This document shows, piece after piece, positions 1 to 8,931 of a stretch of 64,000 nt of DNA (its first letter is position 1; every line of letters begins with the position of its first letter). Position numbers and translations under genes: made by a program. The notes beneath the pieces were generated by a model that searched no databases, was not told the origin of the DNA, and saw only the letters and a program-made list of their open reading frames with translations. The stretch comes from Herbaspirillum huttiense (GTDB lineage Bacteria; Pseudomonadota; Gammaproteobacteria; Burkholderiales; Burkholderiaceae_D). Where the stretch lies: NCBI RefSeq assembly GCF_004367745.1, contig NZ_CP037993.1, forward strand, positions 5,394,001-5,458,000, read 5' to 3'.

Positions 1-423
1 CGGCCGCACCTGCAGCAGCGCCGGAATGTGCGAACGCGCCTGCACGCCGGTGCCGATCACCGCCAGGGTGGCGGCGTCCCTGCGGGCCAGCGCATCGCAG
101 GCCACTGCGGTTGCGGCCGCAGTGCGCAGGCCGGTCATGGCGTCACCTTCCAGCGTGCACAGCGGTGCGCCGGTCTCGCTGGAGAACAGCTGGATGACGA
201 ACTTGAACTGGCCCTTGATGGTGGTGTAGACCTTGGCCCCGGCGATCCCCGCCGACGGAATGACCGCCCCCATCATCGACAGCATCACGCCATTGGCGGC
301 ACTGGTGCGCACGCGCCCCTGGTGCGCGCCCTCGGCGGCGTGGGCAAAGGCCTCGCGCATGGAGGCGATGGCGTCTTCGGTGGTCAGCAGTTCGCTGACC
401 TGCTGGTTGGTGAGAAATTTCAT
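1..423 (-). CDS. Ornithine cyclodeaminase / mu-crystallin family protein (partial, 3' end outside window)
   Basis: Reading the minus strand from the ATG at 423 gives an open frame of 141 codons that runs off the window edge. It opens MKFLTNQQVSELLTTEDAI and contains GAKVYTTIKGQFKFVIQLFS, TLEGDAMTGLRTAAATAVA and the nucleotide-binding start AVIGTGVQARSHIPALL. These are the N-terminal features of the ornithine cyclodeaminase/mu-crystallin family, NAD(P)-dependent enzymes acting on amino or imino acids (ornithine cyclodeaminase, pyrroline-2-carboxylate reductase and similar). The substrate cannot be told from this half. The gene lies 33 bp behind a LysR regulator on the same strand and is probably co-transcribed with it. 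Confidence 0.85.
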   Translation of the reverse strand, partial: MKFLTNQQVSELLTTEDAIASMREAFAHAAEGAHQGRVRTSAANGVMLSMMGAVIPSAGIAGAKVYTTIKGQFKFVIQLFSSETGAPLCTLEGDAMTGLRTAAATAVACDALARRDAATLAVIGTGVQARSHIPALLQVRP

Positions 424-456
424 GCGGGACCTTGGCTTCAAAAAATGCAGGAAAAA

Positions 457-1395
457 TTACGGCGTGCCGTGCTCGGCCTTGAGATAGTTCCAGATCCGGT
501 CTATGTCCGGATTGGCACCATCCAGACGGCGATAGACGCGGATATCCATCTCGTCGCACCACAGCCCCTGCTCCAGCGCTTCACTGTCGTTCGGGGCGAT
601 GGCCAGGGTCAGCTTGCCCTCGGCGATCTCGCGCGACACCGCACTGGCCGGCAGCCAGGCGATGCCGTGGCCTTCGACGGCCATGCTCTTCAAGCCTTCG
701 GCCAGGTCGGTCTCGAAGCGGCGGAACAGGTGCACGCGGCGCGGGCTGGAATGCAGGGCCTTCTCGACGATGCGCGAGAGCGAGGAATACGGGGAATAAC
801 TGAGGAAGGGTTGCGGATCATTGGGCGTACCCGGCAACACATACTTGGGCTGGCCACTCGGCAGCGTCTTGACATAGGGACGCAGCGGCTCCTTGCCCAG
901 CGAAAGCACGGCATAGCGTTCGGTATCGAGGGCGATGCCCTGCTGGCGATGGTCATAGCACAGCAGCAGGTCGCAGTTGCGCTCCACCAGGGCAATGACG
1001 GCATCGTGCACGTTGCCGGCCATGACGGTGGTGGCGATGGCGCCGATGGTCTTTTCGATTTCCGACAGCAGCTTGGGGAACACCGTCAGCAAGAGCGTGT
1101 GCGGCATCGCAAAGCGTACCGAGGATTGCGCCCCTGCCAGTTGGCCGCGCAGCACCAGCCGCGCCTGCATCGACTGGTTGAGCATTTCCTTGGCGATCGG
1201 GACGAAGGATTCACCAGCCGGCGTGAGCGCGCAGGGATAGGACGAGCGATCGAACAGTTCGGCGCCCAGCCAGGTTTCCAGCGAGCGGATGCGGCGGCCG
1301 AAGGCCGGTTGCGTGACATTGCGCAGTTTGGCCGAGCGGCTGAAGTTCAGCGTATCGACGACCGAGAGGAAGTCCTCCACCCATTTGATTTCCAT
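457..1395 (-). CDS. LysR-family transcriptional regulator
   Basis: 312 residues, the usual LysR length. The N-terminal winged HTH begins MEIKWVEDFLSVVDTLNFSR and continues through RNVTQPAFGRRIRSLE and GAELFDRSSYPCALTPAGE. The remainder is the two-lobed effector-binding domain. I chose the ATG at 1395 because a GGGAAG ribosome site precedes it and because family members start right at this helix; the frame stays open 47 codons upstream with no homologous look. It is followed by an ornithine cyclodeaminase family gene 33 bp downstream, so it likely controls amino-acid or imino-acid use by that enzyme. The effector is not known. Confidence 0.92.
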   Translation of the reverse strand: MEIKWVEDFLSVVDTLNFSRSAKLRNVTQPAFGRRIRSLETWLGAELFDRSSYPCALTPAGESFVPIAKEMLNQSMQARLVLRGQLAGAQSSVRFAMPHTLLLTVFPKLLSEIEKTIGAIATTVMAGNVHDAVIALVERNCDLLLCYDHRQQGIALDTERYAVLSLGKEPLRPYVKTLPSGQPKYVLPGTPNDPQPFLSYSPYSSLSRIVEKALHSSPRRVHLFRRFETDLAEGLKSMAVEGHGIAWLPASAVSREIAEGKLTLAIAPNDSEALEQGLWCDEMDIRVYRRLDGANPDIDRIWNYLKAEHGTP

Positions 1396-1520
1396 CTTCC
1401 CTACCCCGTTGGCTTGCCGCGCTGATCCGGCGGCTTGTCTTTGGTGCCGACCACGTTGTGCCTGGCGGCGACCCTCCTTTGGAACGCAGCCACTATACCG
1501 AAATGGCATGAGCAGCGCCC

Positions 1521-1537
1521 CATGCCATTTTGGCATG
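1521..1537. promoter_or_regulatory. LysR-type operator upstream of the LysR/cyclodeaminase unit
   Basis: CATGCCA-TTT-TGGCATG is a perfect inverted repeat with 7-bp arms. It contains the T-N11-A arrangement (T1523, A1535) typical of LysR recognition sites. A further half-site ATGGCATG occurs at 1503-1510. The site sits about 130 bp upstream of the LysR start codon, where an autoregulatory site would be expected. Confidence 0.5.
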
Positions 1538-1600
1538 AGGCGCAGTAAAAGCGGGTAGACAGGCGATGAATAAACGATGCGGCGCAGTGATCACACCAGC

Positions 1601-2755
1601 TCAGCCGGGGCCCTGCAACAGCGCTGGCGGCATCAGGAGCAAGCCGTGATGGAAAACCGCATGCGGAAGAACAGTTGCCACATCGTGCTGCGCATCGCGC
1701 AGGCACAGGTCCAGCCGCACCTGCCGGCCCGCACGGTCGAGCCGCACGGCGCGCAGGTAGTGGCGCTCCGGGAGCACGGCCGCAGCGGAGCCGGCCATGG
1801 CGGCCGAGAACGGTGCGCCCCAGCAGGTGAGCGCGAAGCCCTGCTGTTCCAGCCAGTGGCACACGGCAGCAACCAGTCGCGGATCGTCGGGAAGCAACAG
1901 ATCCGCATCGGCGGGCGCCTGCGACAACGGCAAATCCTGCAGCCAGCGGGCAAAGCTGCCGTAAAGGACGAACCCCGGATGCGCCAACTGCAGCGCTTGC
2001 AGTACGGCAAGAGTCTGCTCCGTATCAATGGCGTGCGGCAGATGGCGCGCGATCAGCGCGTATTCGTGCGAACGATTGCTGCGCAGCTGGCCGGGCGTCT
2101 CGGGCGCACTGGCGCGGTCATAGATCAGGATGCGCTCTTCGACGAAACGGAAGCGGTCCGCCATCAGCCGCGCCAGATCCCAGGCCAGCGGCACGAACTG
2201 CTCGCCCACCCGCAGATTCTCGGCGCACAGCACCAGCCAGCCGCCGGGACGCAAACAGTCGCGCAATGCGCGCAGCAGGCGCTCCAGCATGCCGAGGAAA
2301 GCGGCGTAGGTCTGGCTGGCGTAAAGCTGTCCAGCGTGCGCGGCGTCGGAGGCGTCCGGCCACTGGCAGCCGAAGTAAGGCAGGTTGCTCAACACCAGGT
2401 CCACCGGCGGCAGCGAATGCGCGAGCGCCGTGGCATCGCCTTGCAACACTTGCTGTGGCGGACCATCGGCCCCGAGACGCTGCAGCCGCTGGCGCGTCAA
2501 TGCCACGCGCTGGCCATCTATCTCAATGCCGATGCCCGCGCGGCCCACGCTGTGCGCGGCGACCAGCGTGCTGCCAAATCCGCAGAAGGGATCGAGCACC
2601 TTGCCGTCAGGCGGGCACAGGTGCGCAATGAACGGCTGCATCTGCTCCACCCAGCCGCAATCGCGCGCGCCGAAGGGATCGGTCTCGGCCAGCTCCTGCG
2701 GCAGGGTCCAGGCCGGGTCCTGCCTGCTGAGGTGCAGCCAGCTGTTGTCGTTCAT
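1601..2755 (-). CDS. SAM-dependent methyltransferase fused to a nucleotidyltransferase-like domain
   Basis: 384 residues. The N-terminal half is a class I methyltransferase: the SAM-binding loop DPFCGFGST lies at residues 55-63 and an SNLPYF catalytic-loop variant at 123-128, as in amino (N4-cytosine, N6-adenine, guanosine N2) methyltransferases that carry (D/N/S)PPY. The C-terminal part, about 245-384, looks like a minimal Pol-beta nucleotidyltransferase: YGSF at 265-268, DAD at 283-285 and RLDL at 347-350 supply the GS turn and three carboxylates of that fold. The ATG at 2755 overlaps the TGA of the radical SAM gene by one base, so the two are translationally coupled. It ends the NAD salvage operon. 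The substrate (DNA, RNA or a nucleotide) is unknown; the domain reading is inference from motifs. Confidence 0.75.
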   Translation of the reverse strand: MNDNSWLHLSRQDPAWTLPQELAETDPFGARDCGWVEQMQPFIAHLCPPDGKVLDPFCGFGSTLVAAHSVGRAGIGIEIDGQRVALTRQRLQRLGADGPPQQVLQGDATALAHSLPPVDLVLSNLPYFGCQWPDASDAAHAGQLYASQTYAAFLGMLERLLRALRDCLRPGGWLVLCAENLRVGEQFVPLAWDLARLMADRFRFVEERILIYDRASAPETPGQLRSNRSHEYALIARHLPHAIDTEQTLAVLQALQLAHPGFVLYGSFARWLQDLPLSQAPADADLLLPDDPRLVAAVCHWLEQQGFALTCWGAPFSAAMAGSAAAVLPERHYLRAVRLDRAGRQVRLDLCLRDAQHDVATVLPHAVFHHGLLLMPPALLQGPG

Positions 2756-3936
2756 CACGGGCTCCGCAGCAGCTGCAACGGCTGCACCGCGCGACTGCGC
2801 ATGGGGGCGGCACCGGTGGTTTCCAGCAGCACGTGTTGTTCGGGATTCCAGCCGCCGCACAGGCGGCCATTGGCATGGAACACCAGCTTGTAGATGCGTC
2901 CGCTGGCATGGCGCGCATGCATGCGCACATAGTCCGAGGCTTCGAAGGTGAGCTGCATGCCGCGCCAGTGCAACACCACGTTCCAGAAGTAGTAGCCGGA
3001 GGTGGCGTGCACCGGTTGCGCTTCGGCGCTCAGTTCCGGATCGGCCAGGCAGGCTGCCAGCAACGCCGCCACATCGATGCGCGCGCCGCCGATGTAGCGG
3101 GCCGTCACGTTGTTGCGGTATTGCGGTCCGAGTTGCGAGAACTCGCGCAGGATCACCGACGTCACGCCGCGCTGTTGCGCCCAGCGCAGATAGGCTTTCA
3201 GCGCGGGCACGCCATCGATGCCACCCTGCTGCACGATGCACACCAGCTTCACCGGCAACTGCGGCACCAGTTGCGTGAGCGTGGCGTCGATGCCGGCCTG
3301 AGTGGCAACCGCCTGTCCGCTGCGAAAACGCATGATGGCCTGATTGGCCTGGGCCTCATGATGGTGGCGCGACAGTTCCACCCAGCCCAGGTCAAAAGCC
3401 TGCAGGCGCGTGACCAGCTCCGCGCCCAGCGGCGTGGCCAGGCCGGCTCCATTGGTGTAGAGCACGCTGCCCTGCACGGGTGACTGGCGCGCGTGCTCCT
3501 GCAGCGCGTCGAGCATGGACAGCATCCAGCCGGCGTCATCGGTGGTCTCCAGTCCCGACAGCGACCACGACAGCGGCAGCCCGCGCAGCGCAGCGAGCGC
3601 TTGCCGGAGCTGTGCGCCGTACTGCGGACCGGGTCGTAGCGCTGCGGCGTGCGGGCCGCCATCGTCCAGCGTTTCGGAACAGAAGCGGCAGCGCGCCGAG
3701 CATGGTTGCGCCGAGGCATAGGGGGTAAAGGTCACGGGCTGGGCGATCTGCACGGTGCGCCCGCCGATCTCCCAGCGCCGCCAGCGCCTTGCATCGTCCT
3801 GGTCGGGCTCGCGCCGGATCACGCGTGGCAGGCGGTTTTCCAGCAGCTGCTGCAGGGCGGCGGGCATCAGGTCGGGCAGCGCCGGACTATCCGGTGCGAT
3901 GGCCTCGGTGGTGTCGACAGCTTCAGAGATGGCCAT
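2755..3936 (-). CDS. Radical SAM protein of unknown function
   Basis: 393 residues. The cluster motif CxxxCxxC is present as C79, C83 and C86 in PCSARCRFCSETL, which would hold a [4Fe-4S] cluster for reductive cleavage of SAM. The preceding QPVTFTPYASAQ and the following glycine/serine segments (ALRGLPLSWSLSGLETT) fit the TIM-barrel core. The C-terminal quarter (GYYFWNVVLHWRGMQL and FHANGRLCGGWNPEQH) is not familiar. The start at 3936 lies 4 bp after the nadM stop codon and the stop overlaps the methyltransferase start, placing it firmly inside the NAD operon. No substrate can be named; I would expect a nucleotide or nicotinamide-linked modification from context only. Confidence 0.82.
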   Translation of the reverse strand: MAISEAVDTTEAIAPDSPALPDLMPAALQQLLENRLPRVIRREPDQDDARRWRRWEIGGRTVQIAQPVTFTPYASAQPCSARCRFCSETLDDGGPHAAALRPGPQYGAQLRQALAALRGLPLSWSLSGLETTDDAGWMLSMLDALQEHARQSPVQGSVLYTNGAGLATPLGAELVTRLQAFDLGWVELSRHHHEAQANQAIMRFRSGQAVATQAGIDATLTQLVPQLPVKLVCIVQQGGIDGVPALKAYLRWAQQRGVTSVILREFSQLGPQYRNNVTARYIGGARIDVAALLAACLADPELSAEAQPVHATSGYYFWNVVLHWRGMQLTFEASDYVRMHARHASGRIYKLVFHANGRLCGGWNPEQHVLLETTGAAPMRSRAVQPLQLLRSP

Positions 3937-3940
3937 GGTC

Positions 3941-4990
3941 TCACTCGCTGCCGGTGAGGTTGAGGAAGGTATCGAGGATATGGAAGTGATCATCGAAGAA
4001 GCTCGCCTCCATCGCCGCCAGTTGTGCAATCGGTGTCCACACCGCCTGGGCCGCATCATCGGCGGCCTCGACCTCGGGAAGTTGTTCCAGCCGCAGGTCA
4101 AAGTAGTAAGCGTGAGTGATGGTGCGGCCGCGCGCACTGCGGTCGGGGTGATCGAAAATCTTGACGTCCACCAGGGCCTCTTCCAGCGTCACATCCAGCA
4201 CGGCCAGGTTGGTTTCCTCGGCCAGTTCGCGCAGGGCGGCCTGCATCAGGCGCTCGCGCTGGTCCAGGAAACCGCCGGGGATGGCCCACAGCCCGCGCCC
4301 CGGAAAGCCCTTGCGCTGTACCAGCAGCACGTGGTCCGCCGCGCGGATCACGGCATCCACTGTCGTGAAGACCGGCGGATAAGGTGCCGCAGCCCAGGCC
4401 GCTTGATACTTGCGCAACTGGCGATGTTCTTCCACCAGGGCGGCGTAATGCGGCAGCAGTGACCAGGCGCGCAGGTAGTGGCGCACGCTGGGCGGCACCA
4501 TCGTGTCGAGAACGTCGAGGCTGACTTCCAGGTCCTCGGCCTCGAACCAGACGTTGCGGATGTCGGTGGCATCGATGTCGCCGGCGCGCGGCAGGGTTTC
4601 CAGCTGCCATTGCGGGAAGTGGCGCAGGTAGTAGCTGGAGGCATCCTTGAAGTGGCCGACCAGCAGCACCCTTGCCTGGGGATCGGTCTGGGCCGCGACC
4701 AGGCGGCGCACTTCGGCGGACCAGCGGCGGTCGTCGTAGTAATCGCGGGTGGCGACGAAACGCAGGCGTTCACGCTGGCCCGGCGGCATGGCACCGGCGA
4801 TCATGGCGGCGCGCTCTTCCCAGGTGAAAGGGTTCTTGGTGTTGCGGGCGTGGAAGGCCGAACCCAGCACCACGATCACCGTGGCCGCGCGCTCCAGCGC
4901 GTGATGCAGCAGGTGCAGGTGGCCGTTGTGCACGGGCTGGAAGCGGCCGATCACCACGGCGGCATCGTATTGCGGAGTCAGGACGGGCAT
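3941..4990 (-). CDS. nadM: Bifunctional NMN adenylyltransferase / Nudix hydrolase (NadM-Nudix)
   Basis: 349 residues in two domains. The N-terminal nucleotidyltransferase has GRFQPVHNGH at 15-24, the (H/T)xGH signature that transfers AMP to NMN to form NAD. The C-terminal domain has a Nudix box at about 240-260 (GFLDQRERLM, REL, EET), with the final glycine replaced by Thr-Asn; Nudix partners of NadM usually hydrolyse ADP-ribose. A good AAGGAAAG site precedes the ATG at 4990. It lies 77 bp downstream of nadE and just upstream of the radical SAM gene. Together with PncA-like, PncB and NadE proteins it supports nicotinamide and nicotinate recycling. Confidence 0.93.
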   Translation of the reverse strand: MPVLTPQYDAAVVIGRFQPVHNGHLHLLHHALERAATVIVVLGSAFHARNTKNPFTWEERAAMIAGAMPPGQRERLRFVATRDYYDDRRWSAEVRRLVAAQTDPQARVLLVGHFKDASSYYLRHFPQWQLETLPRAGDIDATDIRNVWFEAEDLEVSLDVLDTMVPPSVRHYLRAWSLLPHYAALVEEHRQLRKYQAAWAAAPYPPVFTTVDAVIRAADHVLLVQRKGFPGRGLWAIPGGFLDQRERLMQAALRELAEETNLAVLDVTLEEALVDVKIFDHPDRSARGRTITHAYYFDLRLEQLPEVEAADDAAQAVWTPIAQLAAMEASFFDDHFHILDTFLNLTGSE

Positions 4991-5067
4991 GCGCTTTCCT
5001 TAATTTTTATCAACAGGGTCGAACGGCCGCTCACCTGAATGACGGATGACGGATGACGGCCAGCGCC

Positions 5068-6765
5068 TCAATAGCGCACTGCGATCGGAATCTGCCTTCC
5101 GCTGCCAAAGGCCCGGGCGCGCACCCGGATCACTGGCGGCGACTGGCGGCGCTTGTATTCGTTGCGCGCCACCATGCGGCAGATGCGTTCGACCAGTGCT
5201 GCCCCGGTTTCGGTTCCGCTGAGCTGTTCGACTGCGCGGCTTGCCGCAAGGGCTTCATCGGCAGGAAGGCGGCTGCCTTCGATGTGCCACTTGAGAATCT
5301 CGTCGAGCACCTCGTAAGGCGGCAGGCTGTCGGTATCGCGCTGGTCCGGGGCCAGTTCGGCCGAGGGAGCCTTGTCGATGATGGCCGCGGGGATGATCTC
5401 GCGGCCGGCCTGCGCATTGAGGTGGCGCGCCAGGGCATAAACTTCGGTCTTGTAGAGATCGCCGATCAGGCCCAGGCCACCGTTGGTATCGCCATACAGG
5501 GTGCAGTAGCCGACCGAGATCTCGCTCTTGTTGCCGGTGGTCAGCAGGAGCGCGTCATAGCCGTTGGAATACTCCATGAGGATGGCACCGCGCACGCGGG
5601 CCTGCAGGTTTTCCAGCGGCAGCCCGCGCAGGGGTGCGCCGAAGGCCTTGGCAAAACCGTCCTCGAACTCGCGCACCAGATCGGAAATGGGATGGCGGAA
5701 CAGCGTCACGCCCAGCGCCTGGCACAGCGTTTCGGAATCATCGACCGAACCGGTGCTGGAGAACATCGACGGCATGGTCACCGCCACCACGTTCTGCGCA
5801 CCCAGCGCCTCCACGGCCAGCGCGATGGTGAGCGCCGAATCGATGCCACCGGAACAACCGACCACCACCTTGCCGAAGCCGCAACGTCGCGCATAGTCGC
5901 GCAGGCCCAGCAGGATCTGGCGGCGCTGGAATTCGGGCGTGGCCAGGGTCTGGTCTGCGCGGACCGGTTCGCCCACACCGTCGCTGCGCAGGAAGCGTCC
6001 GCTCTCGAAGGCGATGACCTGGAAATCCTCGGCCAGGCGCGCCGCCTCGAAGGCCAGTCCCTGCAGCGGCGACATGGCGAAGGAGCCGCCGTCATACACC
6101 AGCTGGTCCTGCCCGCCGACCTGGTTGACGTAGAGCAGCGCCATCTGGCGGCGCAGGCAGGCGGCCTGGAACAGGGCGTGGCGCTGGCTGCGCTTGCCCA
6201 CATCCGACGGACTGGCATTGATGGAGACCACCAGTTGCGCATCGGCCTGGGCCAGCTTCTCGAAGGGATTGACGCGATAGCTGCGCAGGTCGTCGTTCCA
6301 GCCATCCTCGCAGATCAGGAAGCCGACCCGCATGCCCTTGACCGGCAACACACAGGCCGTCTCCGGACCCGCCTCGAAATGGCGGCCATCATCGAAGACG
6401 CCATACACCGGCAGCAACTGCTTGTGATACTCGGCCACGATCACACCCTCGCGCACCGCCAGCAGGGCATTGAAGAGCGGCTTGCCGGGGCCGGGATTGC
6501 GGCGCGGCGCGCCGATCACGGCAGTCAGTCCGGGCAGGCTGCGGGTGGCGTCGATGACCGATTGCAAAGTTTGCTCGGCCTGCGCCAGGAAGCGTGCTTC
6601 TTCCAGCAAATCGCCGGGGTAGTAGCCGCAGACCGAGAGTTCTGGAAAGACCACCAGGTCGGCACCGGCCCGGGCGGCGCGCTGCAGGGCATCGAGGTGA
6701 AGCGCCAGGTTGCCGGTGAAGTCACCGATGGTGGGATTGCATTGGGCGATGGCGATGCGAAGCAT
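5068..6765 (-). CDS. nadE: Glutamine-dependent NAD+ synthetase
   Basis: 565 residues: an N-terminal nitrilase-like glutaminase and a C-terminal ATP-dependent synthetase. Glutaminase catalytic residues are visible as E42 (FPELSVCGYYPGDLL), K115 (EYHKQLLP) and C152 (GFLICEDGW). The synthetase P-loop is SGGIDS at 305-310, and KAPSAELAPDQRDTDSLP is the conserved loop near the active site. It amidates nicotinate adenine dinucleotide to NAD using glutamine. The ATG at 6765 follows GAAAGGA and gives the canonical start MLRIAIAQCNPTIGDF. pncB ends 28 bp upstream. Confidence 0.96.
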   Translation of the reverse strand: MLRIAIAQCNPTIGDFTGNLALHLDALQRAARAGADLVVFPELSVCGYYPGDLLEEARFLAQAEQTLQSVIDATRSLPGLTAVIGAPRRNPGPGKPLFNALLAVREGVIVAEYHKQLLPVYGVFDDGRHFEAGPETACVLPVKGMRVGFLICEDGWNDDLRSYRVNPFEKLAQADAQLVVSINASPSDVGKRSQRHALFQAACLRRQMALLYVNQVGGQDQLVYDGGSFAMSPLQGLAFEAARLAEDFQVIAFESGRFLRSDGVGEPVRADQTLATPEFQRRQILLGLRDYARRCGFGKVVVGCSGGIDSALTIALAVEALGAQNVVAVTMPSMFSSTGSVDDSETLCQALGVTLFRHPISDLVREFEDGFAKAFGAPLRGLPLENLQARVRGAILMEYSNGYDALLLTTGNKSEISVGYCTLYGDTNGGLGLIGDLYKTEVYALARHLNAQAGREIIPAAIIDKAPSAELAPDQRDTDSLPPYEVLDEILKWHIEGSRLPADEALAASRAVEQLSGTETGAALVERICRMVARNEYKRRQSPPVIRVRARAFGSGRQIPIAVRY

Positions 6766-6793
6766 GATGCATCCTTTCTGCCGCCGCAGCGGC

Positions 6794-7996
6794 TCAGGCA
6801 GGGGTGGCCGGCGCAGCGATGCCGAACAGCTGGCGCAGGTAGGCCAGGAAAGTTTCATCCTTGCACAAAGTCTTGCCCGGCGAATCGGACAGCTTGGCCA
6901 CGGCCTGGCCATTGCAGGACGACAGCTTCATGACGATGTTCAGCGGCGCGATGCCGGTGTCGTTGCTGAGGTTGGTGCCGATGCCGAAACCGGTCATGGC
7001 ACGGTCGGAAAAATGACGGTACAGGCGCAGCGCCTGCGGCAGGTCCAGTCCATCGGAGAACACCAGGCGCTTGGTGTTGGCATCCAGGCGCAGCTTGCGA
7101 TAGTGCGCCAGCGCCTTCTCGCCCCATTCGAAGGGATCACCGGAGTCGTGCCGCAGGCCATCGAAGAGCTTGGCGAAATACAGGTCGAAGTCGGCCAGGA
7201 AGGCATCCATGCCGACCACGTCGGTCAGGGCCACGCCGAGGTCGCCGCGGTATTCCTGCACCCAGTCTTCCAGTGCGGCCTTCTGGAAATCACGCAGCCG
7301 CACGCCGAAAGATTGGTAGGACTGCAGGTATTCGTGGGCCATGGTGCCGATGGGCACCAGTTGATACTTCTTCGCTAGCCAGACGTTGGAGGTTCCCTTG
7401 AAATATTGCGGAACCTCGCGCGCCAGCGTGGCCACCACTTCCTCCTGCCACGCTCCGCTGTAGCGGCGGCGCACGCCGAAGTCGAAGAACTCGAAGGGAT
7501 GGCGGCCTGGCGCTTCAGCGGCGAAGGCGTGCAGGAGTGCGAGCTTGTCCTGCAGGCGGCGGCGCGCTTCTGCCCCGGCCGCTGGCGTGCCGATCCGGCG
7601 GAAATAGAGTTCGTTGACGATGTAGAGCACGAAGATTTCGAAGCCCATCACATGCACCTGCGGACCGCGCGCCACGATGCACAGGCGCTCGCCCTCGGTG
7701 CTGACCTCGATGAACTTGCGCTGGAAGCGGAACAGCGCGAGGAAATCGATGAAGTCGCTCTTCATGTAGCGCAACTGCGCCAGATAGGCCAGTTCATCAC
7801 TGCTGAAGCGCAGGCTGCACAGGTGATCCAGCTCGCGCTCCACCTCTTCTTTCAATTCGGCCAGCGGGAATTGCGGCTGGTTGCGGCACACGAAGGTGTA
7901 TTCAGCCTGGGCACCCGGATGGCTGTGCAGCAGCGCCTGCCACATGGTGAATTTGTAGAGATCGGTTTCCAGCAGACTGCGAACGACGGGTGCCAT
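6794..7996 (-). CDS. pncB: Nicotinate phosphoribosyltransferase
   Basis: 400 residues, the standard size of bacterial PncB. The start reads [20 protein letters not shown] and the protein carries [10 protein letters not shown] and [10 protein letters not shown], hallmark stretches of the family. The phosphorylated histidine should be H221 in [11 protein letters not shown]. It converts nicotinate and PRPP to nicotinate mononucleotide with ATP. An AAAGGAG ribosome site lies 8 bp before the ATG at 7996. It lies between the nicotinamidase-like gene and nadE. Confidence 0.96.
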   Translation of the reverse strand: MAPVVRSLLETDLYKFTMWQALLHSHPGAQAEYTFVCRNQPQFPLAELKEEVERELDHLCSLRFSSDELAYLAQLRYMKSDFIDFLALFRFQRKFIEVSTEGERLCIVARGPQVHVMGFEIFVLYIVNELYFRRIGTPAAGAEARRRLQDKLALLHAFAAEAPGRHPFEFFDFGVRRRYSGAWQEEVVATLAREVPQYFKGTSNVWLAKKYQLVPIGTMAHEYLQSYQSFGVRLRDFQKAALEDWVQEYRGDLGVALTDVVGMDAFLADFDLYFAKLFDGLRHDSGDPFEWGEKALAHYRKLRLDANTKRLVFSDGLDLPQALRLYRHFSDRAMTGFGIGTNLSNDTGIAPLNIVMKLSSCNGQAVAKLSDSPGKTLCKDETFLAYLRQLFGIAAPATPA

Positions 7997-8027
7997 GATG
8001 GGGCACTCCTTTCAGACGTTGATGGGG

Positions 8028-8891
8028 TCAGGCGTTGGCTTGCAGTTCCTGCAGCACCTGCTCCGAAGTGGCCAGGCGCACGCCAGCCTGTGACATGGCC
8101 GCCAGGAAGTCCCGGTACTGCGCCTCGAAGCCGGCCACCGGACTCATGCAATCGGTCACCAGCACCAGCCGGGCACGGCCGGCGGCGTCGAGGTTGGCGG
8201 CGATGTGCTCGGTGGTGGCGCGCACGCAGTGGCTGCCCGCCTCGCCGGTGATGTAGACGGTATCGGCCTGCGCCAGGGTGGCGATGAAGCCACGGTTGAG
8301 CTGGGTGGCGGGATCATCGTCATCCGGCACTTCGGCCATCACTGCGGAATAGTGCTCGGTCCAAGGGTTGCTGCCCTTGCCCAGCTTGGTGACCACGCCC
8401 AGCGTGCGTTCTTCCCAGCGGTTGTAGGCGGCGCGCACATCGGCGTGGACCGCCCCGCCCCAGCTGCCGATCTCGCAGTGCACCGGCCAGACCATGAGGC
8501 GATAGCGTCCGGCGGTTTCCAGGGCATCGAGATAGGCCAGTGCGCGCGGCAATGCTTGCGGATCGCGTGGCAGGTAAGTGCCGGCACGGACCTGCGCGGC
8601 CTCGACCTGGGTGAAAGGCGTGACCGCCGCACCATCGGCTTGCTGCCAGAAGGTGGGATGGGCGATGTCCAGCCTGTGGTGGGCGTCGAGAGTGATGCTG
8701 ATGGCCGACAGGCCGGTACCGCCCTGGTCGATCAGACGCGCCACGCGTTGCAGGTCGGCATGGCTGCCCGCCACCGGCAGCGCTGGTTGCAGTATCCCGC
8801 CGGTAGCCGGGTCCACCGGCAGCCAGTCCGTCGGCAGGTCGCAGAAATCGTTTTGCGGATCGATCACGAGGAGATGCAGGGAGCGCTTCAT
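8028..8891 (-). CDS. pncA: Nicotinamidase-like cysteine hydrolase
   Basis: 287 residues of isochorismatase fold. The first catalytic Asp is in LLVIDPQNDFCD (D11), the metal-binding and substrate side is suggested by ITLDAHHRLDIAH, and the nucleophilic cysteine is in GEAGSHCVRAT. It is longer than the 213-residue E. coli enzyme, with extra segments around PVHCEIGSWGGAVHADV. Position at the head of an operon with pncB, nadE and nadM makes deamidation of nicotinamide to nicotinate the natural role. I prefer the ATG at 8891 (AAAGGTGG five bases upstream) over the GTG three codons earlier. The symbol is inferred from fold and context. Confidence 0.82.
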   Translation of the reverse strand: MKRSLHLLVIDPQNDFCDLPTDWLPVDPATGGILQPALPVAGSHADLQRVARLIDQGGTGLSAISITLDAHHRLDIAHPTFWQQADGAAVTPFTQVEAAQVRAGTYLPRDPQALPRALAYLDALETAGRYRLMVWPVHCEIGSWGGAVHADVRAAYNRWEERTLGVVTKLGKGSNPWTEHYSAVMAEVPDDDDPATQLNRGFIATLAQADTVYITGEAGSHCVRATTEHIAANLDAAGRARLVLVTDCMSPVAGFEAQYRDFLAAMSQAGVRLATSEQVLQELQANA

Positions 8892-8931
8892 GGTGTCCAC
8901 CTTTCGGAGTGCGTCGGGTTACGGTAAGGCC

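Noticed and set aside
28..1425. Long plus-strand open frame of 465 codons
   Set aside because: It mirrors the ornithine cyclodeaminase and LysR genes on the other strand; its translation is His/Gln/Arg-rich and has no domain, as usual for antisense frames in GC-rich DNA.
1601..6765. Possible restriction-modification reading of the methyltransferase gene
   Set aside because: No endonuclease or specificity subunit is nearby, the gene is coupled to a radical SAM gene inside an NAD operon, and its C-terminal domain looks like a nucleotidyltransferase.
5053..6933. 626-codon plus-strand frame opposite nadE
   Set aside because: nadE carries all catalytic motifs on the minus strand; the plus frame is low-complexity Gln/Gly/His/Arg and is a shadow.
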